Shown here: positions 32,407-39,968 of the stretch, piece by piece
Numbering within the stretch: the stretch's first letter is position 1
How the letters are laid out: each line of letters starts with the position of its first letter
Assembly (NCBI RefSeq): GCF_029639405.1
Contig: NZ_CP121274.1
Location: 248,001 to 312,000 of the forward strand
Direction of reading: 5' to 3'
Origin: Microbacterium proteolyticum
GTDB taxonomy: Bacteria; Actinomycetota; Actinomycetes; Actinomycetales; Microbacteriaceae
DNA length: 64,000 bases
Translations under genes and position numbers: made by a program
Notes under the pieces: generated by a model
What the model saw: the letters and a program-made list of their open reading frames with translations, nothing else
Told to the model about the DNA's origin: nothing
Databases searched by the model: none

Positions 32407-33603
32407 TCAGCGCGTGAGTGCGATCTCGTTCGGCGTGACCGTCAACGTCGCACGGGTGATCACCTCGCCCGTGGTCAGGTCGACGGCGTGCACCGCGTTC
32501 TTCACCGGCTCGGTCACGTAGGCGACGTCGCCGCTGACCTTGATCGCGGGGTGCGCGTCCTGCCACTCGACCGGCCCCTCCCACGCGTCGATCACCGGGA
32601 ACGCGTCGGTCAGCGCGCCCGTGGCGGGGTCGATGACGTGGATCGACCCGTCCGTCGCCAGGATGTAGCCGCGGTCCCCCGGGCCGCGCGCGATGTCGCG
32701 GAAGGTGTACTCGACCCCCTCGGGCAGATCGACGACGGCCTGCGTCTTGGCCTGCGTGTCGATCAGCGCGACGCGGTGGAGCAGGTAGCCCTCGGCATCC
32801 CGGTCGTCCTTGTAGTCGCCGATCACCAGCGGGCTGGTCTCGCTGACGTAGGCGTTGCCCATGCGCCCGTAGGGCTGGTCCGGGGCGGTGAGCTTGGTGA
32901 AGGCGCCGTCGTCGTAGACGAGCGCGCCGTTCTCGCAGCCGAAGACGACGACCTCGTCCTTCGCGGTGCCCTCGCCGTGCACGCCCGGGCAGTCTGCGCT
33001 CTCGGCGAGGGTCCGGCCCGAGGGATACTTCGCGACGACGCCGGTGCGGCCGTCGGCGTTACCGACCGTGGTGAGGAACGTGCCGTCCTCGAGCACGATC
33101 GAGACGCCGTGGTGCGCCTCGACGCCGGGGATCGTCTCCACGGCGGGAAGACCGGTGGATGCCGACAGCGCGGCGCTGTCGAACACGGTGGTGTCGCTCG
33201 TGCCGTCGGCGTACAGCACGGTCTTGCCGCCGTGCACGACGACGTGTCCGGCCTTCTCCGCCGGGAACACCAGGTCGGTGAGCGCGGGCGCGGCGTCGGC
33301 CGAGCCGGCATCCAGCACCTGGAAGCCCGCGCTGGTCGTCACCATGATGTGGCGCCCGTCGCCGGCGGGGTTCAGGCGGGTGAACTCCTCGGAGTTGACG
33401 TCGCCGAGGACTTCCAGCGTCTCCCCGTCGAGGACGACGATGCCGCCCGGGTAGGACAGGGCCACGCGGGTGTCGGTCTCGGCCACCGCCGACGCGGATG
33501 AGCCCGGGGTCGCGGAGCCGGTGCCGGCACAGGCCGCGAGACCGACGGTCGCGCCGACCGCGAGGGCGAGCACGCCCGCGCGGCGGAGGGGAAGGGTGCG
33601 CAT
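32407..33603 (-). CDS. aztD: zinc metallochaperone AztD, lipoprotein-like beta-propeller
   Basis: The 398-residue protein has a signal peptide with a lipobox-like LAACA (Cys about 25) and repeated beta-blade patterns ending in a propeller. AztD-type residues appear as VEAHHGVSI, CPGVHGEGTA and a second Cys in VFGCENGALVYDD. Known AztD proteins carry zinc in the periplasm and hand it to the binding protein AztC. Here it is the last gene of the aztB-...-aztC-aztD run, 34 bases after aztC. A second propeller-like lipoprotein lies in the same operon. Confidence 0.85.
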   Translation of the reverse strand: MRTLPLRRAGVLALAVGATVGLAACAGTGSATPGSSASAVAETDTRVALSYPGGIVVLDGETLEVLGDVNSEEFTRLNPAGDGRHIMVTTSAGFQVLDAGSADAAPALTDLVFPAEKAGHVVVHGGKTVLYADGTSDTTVFDSAALSASTGLPAVETIPGVEAHHGVSIVLEDGTFLTTVGNADGRTGVVAKYPSGRTLAESADCPGVHGEGTAKDEVVVFGCENGALVYDDGAFTKLTAPDQPYGRMGNAYVSETSPLVIGDYKDDRDAEGYLLHRVALIDTQAKTQAVVDLPEGVEYTFRDIARGPGDRGYILATDGSIHVIDPATGALTDAFPVIDAWEGPVEWQDAHPAIKVSGDVAYVTEPVKNAVHAVDLTTGEVITRATLTVTPNEIALTR

Positions 33604-33637
33604 GTGATTTCTCTTTCTCTCAGGGGTGGCCGGGCGC

Positions 33638-34546
33638 TCAGGGCGACAGGCCGGTGGCGATGCGCTCCGTGTTGACGCGCATCATGGTCAGGTAGTCGGG
33701 GGCTCCGCCGGCGGCATCCGTCAGCGACTCCGTGAACAGCTCGGTGACCGTCACATCGACGTCGGCCTCCTCGGCGAGCACCTTCATGAGCCGGTCCGGC
33801 TGCGACGATTCGGCGAAGATCGTGCGGACGCCGGCGTCGTCGATCGCCGACACCAGATCGGCGAGGTCGCTCGCACTCGGGGCGGCGAGCGTCGTCCCCC
33901 CGGGGATCACGGCTCCCACGACACGGAATCCGAATCGCTCGGCGAGGTAGCCGAAGACGTGGTGATTCGTCACCAGCGCGCGCTGCGCGGACGGGATGGC
34001 CGCGAAGGCGTCCGTCATGTCGGCGTCCAGCTCCGTCAGCTCGCTGCGGTAGGCGGCCGACCGGGCGGCGACCGCGGCGGCATCCACCCCGTCCATCGCC
34101 TCGAGCACGGGGACGAGCGCGTCGACCACGGCGATCGTCTGCGCCGGGTCGGTCCAGAAGTGCGGATCGTCGGCGCCACCGGCGTCGGTCGAGGTGTAGG
34201 GCAGGACGTCGACGGCGTCGCCGGCGACGAACGCGGCGACCCCCGCCCCCGCGGCCGCGTCGAGATGCTGCTGCAGCCCTTCCTCGAGGCCGAGACCGTT
34301 CGAGACGACGAGGTCGGCCGAGCGCAGTCGCGCCGCCTCCGCCGCGGATATCTCGAACGCGTGCGGGTCGGCCCCGGGTCGCATGAGGGTCACCACCTCG
34401 ACGTCGTCGCCGACGAGGTTCGAGACGACGTCGCCGAGGATGTTCGTCGACACCATGACGAGCGGACGGTCGCTCGCGGGGGCGGAACAGCCGGTGAGCA
34501 CCCCCGCGGCGAGCAGGAGGGCGGCGGTGAGGCGCAGCAGTCTCAT
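33638..34546 (-). CDS. aztC: zinc ABC transporter substrate-binding lipoprotein
   Basis: The 302-residue protein has a lipobox (VLTGC, Cys about 19) and the cluster A-I metal-binding fold. The three zinc-type histidines fit PGADPHAFEIS (about H63), DDPHFWTDP (about H133) and TNHHVFGYLAERFG (about H198), followed by FAESSQPD. The His-rich loop typical of ZnuA is absent, as in AztC proteins that receive zinc from AztD. One base separates it from the preceding gene, so they are co-translated. The upstream Zur-like box indicates zinc control. Confidence 0.93.
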   Translation of the reverse strand: MRLLRLTAALLLAAGVLTGCSAPASDRPLVMVSTNILGDVVSNLVGDDVEVVTLMRPGADPHAFEISAAEAARLRSADLVVSNGLGLEEGLQQHLDAAAGAGVAAFVAGDAVDVLPYTSTDAGGADDPHFWTDPAQTIAVVDALVPVLEAMDGVDAAAVAARSAAYRSELTELDADMTDAFAAIPSAQRALVTNHHVFGYLAERFGFRVVGAVIPGGTTLAAPSASDLADLVSAIDDAGVRTIFAESSQPDRLMKVLAEEADVDVTVTELFTESLTDAAGGAPDYLTMMRVNTERIATGLSP

Positions 34547-34547
34547 C

Positions 34548-35798
34548 TCAGCGTCCCGTCTGAACGAAGAACGCGGGGCTGCGCTCGGCGGGGAACTCCC
34601 GGGCGATGCGCGCACCGTCGGCGAAGTCGATCTCCCAGAGGCGCCCCTCGACGGGACCGTTGAGGTAGGCGCGCTGCTGGTCGGCCACGAGCATCGCGGA
34701 CGCGCCCGCCGCGAGGCTTTCGGCGACGAGCGGGGCGGATGCCGCGCGCTCCGCGCCCGTTTCGCCGTCGAGCACGAGCACGCGCCCGTCGCGGGTGAGG
34801 GCGAGCAGATTCGCGTCGGCGTCATCGACCGCGGTGACGTGCACGAGGGGCTCGGGGGCAGGGATCAGCGACCACGACCGCGCCCGGGTGTCGAGGATCC
34901 AGATGCCGTCGTCCCCGGCGAGCGCTGCCACGCGGGGACGCCCCTCGCGGTTGGCGAAGGCGGTCGCCCGCGCCGCGGTCGTGCCCGCGGGGTAGGGGAT
35001 GCGCTCGATGACGGGCTCCTCGTCCTCGACGTGGACGAGGAGCGCCGCGTCCCGGCATCCGATGACCGCTCCCACGCGGGTGGTGATCGTCCCGGCGGGA
35101 TCGACGCAGTCGGCGGAGTCGCCGGTCGGCGTGCCGTCGGCGGCGTGCAGAGCCAGGACGTCGGCGGCGGCCACGGCCGCGAACGACCCGACCGGGACGA
35201 CGAGGCCCGCACCCGGCTCGCGTGCGAGGCGGAACGTCTCCACGATGCGGCCCTTCGAGAGCGCCTCGGTGTCGAGGAGGACGGCGTCGCCGCTCTCGGG
35301 GAAGAACAGCCCCGTTCCACCGGTGGTCGACGAGTTCGACGTCGCGACGGTCGCCACTCCCCCGCCCCCGGACCCGCCCGCTCCCCCGCCCTCGACGTCG
35401 CCGAGCACGCGCGGCTCGGCGCGGTAGTAGTGGAAGTGGTCGACGTGATCCCACGTCCACACGCCGCTGTCGACGATCGAGACGCCGGCCCCGTCCATCG
35501 CGAAGAGGTACCGACCGTCGCCGTGCACCGCGTCGGGGGCTCGCACCGTCCCCAGATCCGCCGTCGATTCGTCGAGCAGGTCGAGGTGCGACACGCGGCC
35601 CTCGGCGTCGATCGAGGTCAACCCGAGCGCGGGTTCCGCCAGTTCCGCCGCGCCGGCGATGGCGCCGTGCGTGTCGACGGCCGCGTCGGGGGTCGTGTCG
35701 GGCGTCGGCCCGGTCGGAGAGCCGGCCGCGCACCCGGCGAGGGCCAGCAACGCGACGAGGGTCAGGGGGAACAGGAGGGGCGAGGAGCGCGGGAGCAT
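34548..35798 (-). CDS. second AztD-like beta-propeller lipoprotein in zinc operon
   Basis: The 416-residue protein has a lipobox (LALAGC, Cys about 22), a Pro/Thr-rich linker, then repeated beta-strand patterns like a propeller. A striking His motif, WTWDHVDHFHYYR, lies at about residues 113-125, suggesting a metal site, followed by a Gly/Ser-rich loop. Its overall layout resembles AztD, but it lacks that protein's HHGV/CPxxHGE pattern, so it is a paralogue or a different periplasmic zinc carrier. It lies between aztB (14-base gap) and aztC (1-base gap). ATG 35798 starts the signal peptide. Confidence 0.75.
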   Translation of the reverse strand: MLPRSSPLLFPLTLVALLALAGCAAGSPTGPTPDTTPDAAVDTHGAIAGAAELAEPALGLTSIDAEGRVSHLDLLDESTADLGTVRAPDAVHGDGRYLFAMDGAGVSIVDSGVWTWDHVDHFHYYRAEPRVLGDVEGGGAGGSGGGGVATVATSNSSTTGGTGLFFPESGDAVLLDTEALSKGRIVETFRLAREPGAGLVVPVGSFAAVAAADVLALHAADGTPTGDSADCVDPAGTITTRVGAVIGCRDAALLVHVEDEEPVIERIPYPAGTTAARATAFANREGRPRVAALAGDDGIWILDTRARSWSLIPAPEPLVHVTAVDDADANLLALTRDGRVLVLDGETGAERAASAPLVAESLAAGASAMLVADQQRAYLNGPVEGRLWEIDFADGARIAREFPAERSPAFFVQTGR

Positions 35799-35812
35799 GC
35801 GGTCTTTCTGCG

Positions 35813-36667
35813 TCAGGACGGAACGGGGACGAGAACAGGGCGGCGGCGGACAGCGGCGTCGCGGGCCGCGCGGAGCGCCCACGAGGCGCCGGCCGCGGCG
35901 ATCGCGGTGGCGGCGATGGTGGCCCCGGCCGCGGTGGCCGCGTGCCACGAGACCAGCAGGCCGACCGCGACGGCGACGGCGCCGATGACCGCCGCGAGGG
36001 CCATGGTGGTGGGGATCCTCTCGGTCCACTGCCGCGCGGCGACCGCGGGGGCCACGAGCAGCCCCACGACGAGCAGCGACCCCACGGCCTGGTACGACGC
36101 GACGACCGCGAGGGTCACGAGTCCCACGAGCACGGCGCGGCCCAGCCGCGGACGCAGGTCCAGCACCCGCGCGACCCGCTCGTCGACCGCCAGAGCGACG
36201 AGTGATCGGTTCGCGGCGACGGCGGCCGCCACACCCACGACGACCGCGACGGCGAGGACGACCAGGTCGCCCACGCCCACCGCGAGGATGTCGCCGAACA
36301 GGATGGCCGTGGCATCCGTCGCGAAGCTTCCGGCGTGCGAGATCACGATCACCCCGAGCGCGAGCATGCCGACGAACAGCAGGCCGATGCTCGTGTCGTA
36401 CGACAGCCGCGCGCGGCGCTGGAGGACGCCGATGCCGAGGCTCATCGCCATCGCGCTGACCGCGGCCCCCAGCAGGACCGGCAGCCCGAGGACGGTGGCC
36501 AGGGCGACGCCCGGGAGCATGCCGTGGGCCAGCGCCTCACCGAGGAACGCCATGCCGCGGATGATCACCCACGTCCCGGCGACGGCGCACAGCACCGCGA
36601 CCAACGCGCCGCCGAGGAGGGCGCGCTGGACGAACTCGAGCGAGAACGGATCGGTGAGCCAGGACAC
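35813..36667 (-). CDS. aztB: zinc ABC transporter permease
   Basis: The 284-residue protein has about eight to nine hydrophobic helices and the ABC-3 metal permease pattern (ALLGGALVAVLCAVAGTWVIIRGMAFLGEALAHGMLPG near the N-terminus; ASYQAVGSLLVVGLLVAPAVAA around residue 200). It forms the membrane channel of the zinc importer. The start is GTG 36667. TACGGT lies 8 bases upstream and TTGATA 17 bases before that, inside the Zur-like box, so zinc-replete Zur should shut it off. Confidence 0.93.
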   Translation of the reverse strand: MSWLTDPFSLEFVQRALLGGALVAVLCAVAGTWVIIRGMAFLGEALAHGMLPGVALATVLGLPVLLGAAVSAMAMSLGIGVLQRRARLSYDTSIGLLFVGMLALGVIVISHAGSFATDATAILFGDILAVGVGDLVVLAVAVVVGVAAAVAANRSLVALAVDERVARVLDLRPRLGRAVLVGLVTLAVVASYQAVGSLLVVGLLVAPAVAARQWTERIPTTMALAAVIGAVAVAVGLLVSWHAATAAGATIAATAIAAAGASWALRAARDAAVRRRPVLVPVPS

Positions 36668-36687
36668 GAGGCACGACCGTAGCGTTA

Positions 36688-36704
36688 TTGAGAACGGTTA
36701 TCAA
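36688..36704. promoter_or_regulatory. Zur-like operator with overlapping divergent promoters
   Basis: TTGAGAACGGTTATCAA is a 17-bp dyad with one mismatched pair. On the plus strand TTGAGA is a -35 with TAGAAT (36710-36715) as -10 (16-base spacer). On the minus strand TTGATA is a -35 with TACGGT as -10 (17-base spacer). One dimer would block both aztA and aztB. The box resembles actinobacterial Zur sites. Confidence 0.75.
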
Positions 36705-36722
36705 ACTCATAGAATGGATGCC

Positions 36723-37439
36723 ATGCCCCCTGCACCCTCTCCCTCCCCCGTCGTCGAGGCTCGCGGCATCCGCGTCGATTTCGGCAAGACACGCGCCCTG
36801 GACGGGGTCGAACTCGACATCGCCGCGGGCGCCCTGACGGTGATCGTCGGAGCCAACGGCTCGGGCAAATCGACGCTGGTGGAGGTGCTGGCGGGGGCGC
36901 GTGAACCGTCGGCCGGAATCGTCCACGTCCACGCGACGTCGCGCGCTTTCGTTCCGCAGAGGGCCGCCGTGGCCGACCGACTGCCCCTCACCGTCCGCGA
37001 CGTCGTTGTCATCGGCGCCTGGGGGCGTGTGGGTGCCCTGCGCCGCCTGGGGCGCGCCGATCGCGCCGCCGTCGACGAGGCGCTGCGGCGCCTGGACATG
37101 ACCACCCTGCAGCGGACGCCCTTCGGCGCGCTCTCCGGTGGACAGCGTCAGCGCGCCCTCCTCGCACAGGGCCTGGCACGCGGCGCCGACCTGCTTCTCC
37201 TCGACGAACCGACGACGGCCCTGGATGCCACGAGCGCCGCGCTCATCCACGGTGCGATCGCGGAGGAGACCGCCCGCGGGGTCGCCGTCGTGTGCGTGAG
37301 CCACGACGACAGGCTCATCGCCGAGGCCGACGTCGTCGTGCGGCTGGACTCGGGCCGTCTCGTCGCCGGAAAGTCCGCCGGGGAAAGCGAAAAGCCCCGG
37401 TCTCCCGGGGCTTTCGCTGATGTTCTCGGTGGCGAGTGA
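36723..37439 (+). CDS. aztA: zinc ABC transporter ATP-binding protein
   Basis: The 238-residue ATPase has Walker A GANGSGKST (residues 43-51), signature LSGGQRQR, Walker B DLLLLDEPT and the switch His in VCVSHDD. ATG 36723 is preceded by TAGAAT with 7 bases (GGATGCC) between, so it is leaderless; an upstream GTG-like extension is not needed. It powers the AztB permease encoded divergently. The 3' end is unusual: the last 20 or so codons read through a rho-independent hairpin (37391-37414) and the stop codon falls inside the convergent tRNA-Tyr gene. Confidence 0.92.
   Translation: MPPAPSPSPVVEARGIRVDFGKTRALDGVELDIAAGALTVIVGANGSGKSTLVEVLAGAREPSAGIVHVHATSRAFVPQRAAVADRLPLTVRDVVVIGAWGRVGALRRLGRADRAAVDEALRRLDMTTLQRTPFGALSGGQRQRALLAQGLARGADLLLLDEPTTALDATSAALIHGAIAEETARGVAVVCVSHDDRLIAEADVVVRLDSGRLVAGKSAGESEKPRSPGAFADVLGGE
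37391..37414 (-). terminator. terminator of tRNA-Tyr, inside the aztA 3' end
   Basis: AAAGCCCCGG, loop, CCGGGGCTTT forms a perfect 10-bp stem. On the minus strand it is followed by TCGCTTTCCCC and lies 15 bases downstream of tRNA-Tyr. On the plus strand it is part of the aztA coding sequence. Confidence 0.8.
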
Positions 37440-37511
37440 GGGATTCGAACCCCCGAATGCAATGCAGTCTGATTTACAGTCAGATCCCTTTGGCCGCTTG
37501 GGTAACTCGCC
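37430..37511 (-). tRNA. tRNA-Tyr (GTA)
   Basis: On the minus strand the acceptor GGCGAGT pairs with ACTCGCC, the anticodon loop CTGTAAA reads GTA, and a long variable arm follows, as expected for tRNA-Tyr. The T-loop is GGTTCGAATCC. The 3' CCA is not encoded (ACCG). It overlaps the aztA stop codon region by 10 bases. Confidence 0.93.
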
Positions 37512-37620
37512 AGGTGCGCACCCGCCCGGCTTTCGCAGTCGACCAGAGGCGCGATCACCTACCTTACCCTCTGCGAGGGGGTGCTTCCAACACGGGGCAG
37601 CTCCTCGAGAACGGCCCGGG

Positions 37621-38496
37621 TCACTCGGGGATGCGCAGCAGGGCGCCCTCGCTGCGGCACGTGACCGCGGCCACCTCCATCGCGCGGTCGAGCACGAAAC
37701 CCCATCCCGCCTCGTCCTCGGGGAGGCCGCCGCGCACGAGCGCCGCCGTCGTCGAGAGCACGGCGTCGCCGCCGCCCATGGTGTCGACGATGGGCTCGGG
37801 AAGCTCGACGATCGGACGCGAGACCGTCAGCCCGTGGGCGTCGACGGCCGCTCCCCCGGCCCCGTACGTCGCGAGCACGGCCTCGACGCCGAGGCCGGCG
37901 AGCTTCTCGCGGAGATCCTCGAGCGGCCCGCCGTAGAGCAGCTGCGCGTCGTCCTCGCCGACCTTCACCAGCTGCGCCCGGGCGGCAGCCTTCTCGAATC
38001 CGCGCACGAAGGCCTCGCGGTCGTGCAGCATCCCGGCCCGGGGGTTCGGGTCGATCGCGAGCGACGTCGAGCCGACGGCATCCAGCAGCGCGTCGGTCTG
38101 GTCGAGATCGTCGAACGGGAAGCAGCTCACCACGACGAGCGGCGCCTCGGCGAGCGCGGCGCGCTCGGCGTCGCCGTAGTGCACGCGGCGGTTCTGCGCG
38201 GCCTCGTTGAAGACGTACTCGGGCTCACCCCCGGCCGAACGCGTGCTCACGGCACGGGACGACCCGTGCTCGGAGGGGCTCTGCAGCAGGTCGACGTCGT
38301 ACTCGGCGAGGTAGCCGCGGATCTGCTCGCCCGCCGCGTCGTCGCCGACCATGGCGATGAGCGCCGTGGGGACGCCCAGGCGCGACAGTCCCACCGCGAC
38401 GTTCAGGGCGGCACCGCCGACGAACTCGCGGACACCGGCGTCGTCGCGCAGCTCGTCGATCAGGGCGTCGCCGATGACGACGACGCGACCGGTCAC
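37621..38496 (-). CDS. PfkB-family carbohydrate kinase (fructokinase-like)
   Basis: The 291-residue protein has the PfkB opening VVIGDALIDE, the sugar-site GGAALNVAVGLSRLG (about residues 27-41), DPNPR in the middle, and the C-terminal signature DTMGGGDAVLSTT with the catalytic Asp (GGGD where GAGD is usual). It probably phosphorylates fructose or a related sugar with ATP. The start is GTG 38496, overlapping the stop of the FBP gene (GTGA), so the two are coupled. It lies downstream of the malEFG-like genes but behind a separate leaderless promoter. Confidence 0.9.
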   Translation of the reverse strand: MTGRVVVIGDALIDELRDDAGVREFVGGAALNVAVGLSRLGVPTALIAMVGDDAAGEQIRGYLAEYDVDLLQSPSEHGSSRAVSTRSAGGEPEYVFNEAAQNRRVHYGDAERAALAEAPLVVVSCFPFDDLDQTDALLDAVGSTSLAIDPNPRAGMLHDREAFVRGFEKAAARAQLVKVGEDDAQLLYGGPLEDLREKLAGLGVEAVLATYGAGGAAVDAHGLTVSRPIVELPEPIVDTMGGGDAVLSTTAALVRGGLPEDEAGWGFVLDRAMEVAAVTCRSEGALLRIPE

Positions 38497-38993
38497 CGCT
38501 GGACTCCGGCCGTGTCGAGCACACGCTCGACGAACGCCTCGGTTCGGCGCTTGGTGCCGTCGATCTTCATGTCCACACTCCCGCGGATCTCACTCGGCGC
38601 CAGCGGCATCGCGAGGCGCACGTTCTCGTGGCACGACAGGTCGGCGCACATGTACGTTCCGACCGTATCGCCCTGGTCCCCCGCCGCCCCGGCTTTCCGC
38701 GCCGTGAACAAGGCGACCTGGTCGCCCGGCTGCATCGTGTGGCACAGATTGCACATCGCCGCCCGTGCGCGCGACTGCCCGTCCGCGGCCCGCAGCACGA
38801 CACCGGTGGGCTCACCGCCCCGCTCGGTGACGAGGTAGCCGCGTCCGCGGGTGCGCGGATCCCGCCACGCGAAGAAGTCGAGGTGGTCCCAGTCGGTCAG
38901 CAGGAAGTCGTGGGGCAGAGCCAGGACCCGCAGGTCGTCCGGTGCGGCGTTGACGAACGCCTCGCGCACCTCGTTCTCGGTGAGTGCTCGCAT
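38493..38993 (-). CDS. FBP domain protein with C-terminal treble-clef zinc finger
   Basis: The 166-residue protein has four cysteines in two pairs, CNLC (about residue 81) and MCADLSCHENVR (about 115), forming a treble-clef zinc finger like that of the FBP/EF-G-binding family. The N-terminal half is Asp/Trp-rich (LLTDWDHLDFFAWRDP). Relatives bind EF-G in ribosome rescue or antibiotic response; whether that applies here is unknown. TAGACT ends 8 bases before ATG 38993, suggesting a leaderless or near-leaderless transcript that continues into the PfkB kinase gene. Confidence 0.85.
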   Translation of the reverse strand: MRALTENEVREAFVNAAPDDLRVLALPHDFLLTDWDHLDFFAWRDPRTRGRGYLVTERGGEPTGVVLRAADGQSRARAAMCNLCHTMQPGDQVALFTARKAGAAGDQGDTVGTYMCADLSCHENVRLAMPLAPSEIRGSVDMKIDGTKRRTEAFVERVLDTAGVQR

Positions 38994-39037
38994 GGCATCC
39001 GAGTCTACGAGCGACCCGGGCGCGCCGGGCCGGCCCG

Positions 39038-39967
39038 TCACTTCACGCTGCCGGCCGTGAGCCCTCCCACGATGTACTTCTGCAGGGCGAGGAACAGCGC
39101 CATGGGCAGGATCGCCGCGAGCACCGCTCCCGCGGCGAAGACCGACCAGTTGGTGGCCGTCTCCTGCGACACGAACTGGTAGAGGCCCACGGCGAGGGTC
39201 TGCTTGTCGGGGTCGACGAGGATCACGGATGCCAGGACGAAGTCGTTCATGGTGCCGATGAACGACAGCAGCCCGACGACCGCGAGGATCGGGGCGACCA
39301 GGCGCAGGATGATCGTGAAGAAGATGCGCGCGTGACCGGCGCCGTCGATCTTGGCCGCCTCGTCGATCGACGCGGGCACGGTGTTGAAGAAGCCGTACAT
39401 GAGGTACGTGTTCACACCGAGCGCGCCGCCGAGGTACACCATGATCAGACCGATCTGGGAGTTCAGCCCGATCGCGGGGAAGACGTCGGCGATCGTCGTC
39501 ATGAGCAGGAAGATCGCCACGAACGCCAGCAGCTGCGGGAACATCTGCACCAGCAGCAGGCTGAGGAGCCCGAATCGGCGTCCGGCGAAGCGCATGCGGG
39601 AGAAGGAGTACGCGGCGAGCGCGCCGAGGAACACGGTGCCGGCGGCGGTGACGAGCCCGATCACGAGCGAGTTGACGAACCACGCGGCGAAGGGCTGCTG
39701 CGGCAGCGAGAACAGACGCACGAAGCTGTCGACGCTGATCGTCTGGAACAGACCGTTGGCCGTGAGCAGCGTCCCGCCAGGGTTCAGGGCGGCCGACAGC
39801 ACGTACAGCAGCGGGAACGCCGAGAAGATCAGCATCGCGATGCCGACGAGATGACGCCAACCGGTCTGCCGGAACCAGGTGCCGAACGGGCGGCGCGGCG
39901 GTCGCGCTACCCGGTCGGCGCGGTCGGCGCGGGCGGGGCGGGTGAGGGTCGCGGTGTCGATCGCCAT
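39038..39967 (-). CDS. malG: maltose-type ABC transporter permease MalG
   Basis: The 309-residue protein has an Arg-rich N-terminus, six membrane helices and the EAA loop ASIDEAAKIDGAGHARIFFT. It pairs with the MalF-like permease whose stop lies one base upstream. Together with the MalE-like binding protein it forms a maltose/maltodextrin importer. No ATPase gene is present in this operon. Confidence 0.92.
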   Translation of the reverse strand: MAIDTATLTRPARADRADRVARPPRRPFGTWFRQTGWRHLVGIAMLIFSAFPLLYVLSAALNPGGTLLTANGLFQTISVDSFVRLFSLPQQPFAAWFVNSLVIGLVTAAGTVFLGALAAYSFSRMRFAGRRFGLLSLLLVQMFPQLLAFVAIFLLMTTIADVFPAIGLNSQIGLIMVYLGGALGVNTYLMYGFFNTVPASIDEAAKIDGAGHARIFFTIILRLVAPILAVVGLLSFIGTMNDFVLASVILVDPDKQTLAVGLYQFVSQETATNWSVFAAGAVLAAILPMALFLALQKYIVGGLTAGSVK

Positions 39968-39968
39968 G

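Noticed and set aside
37431..37439. aztA as a frameshifted or broken gene because its stop lies in a tRNA
   Set aside because: All ATPase motifs are intact and in frame; only the C-terminal tail is affected.
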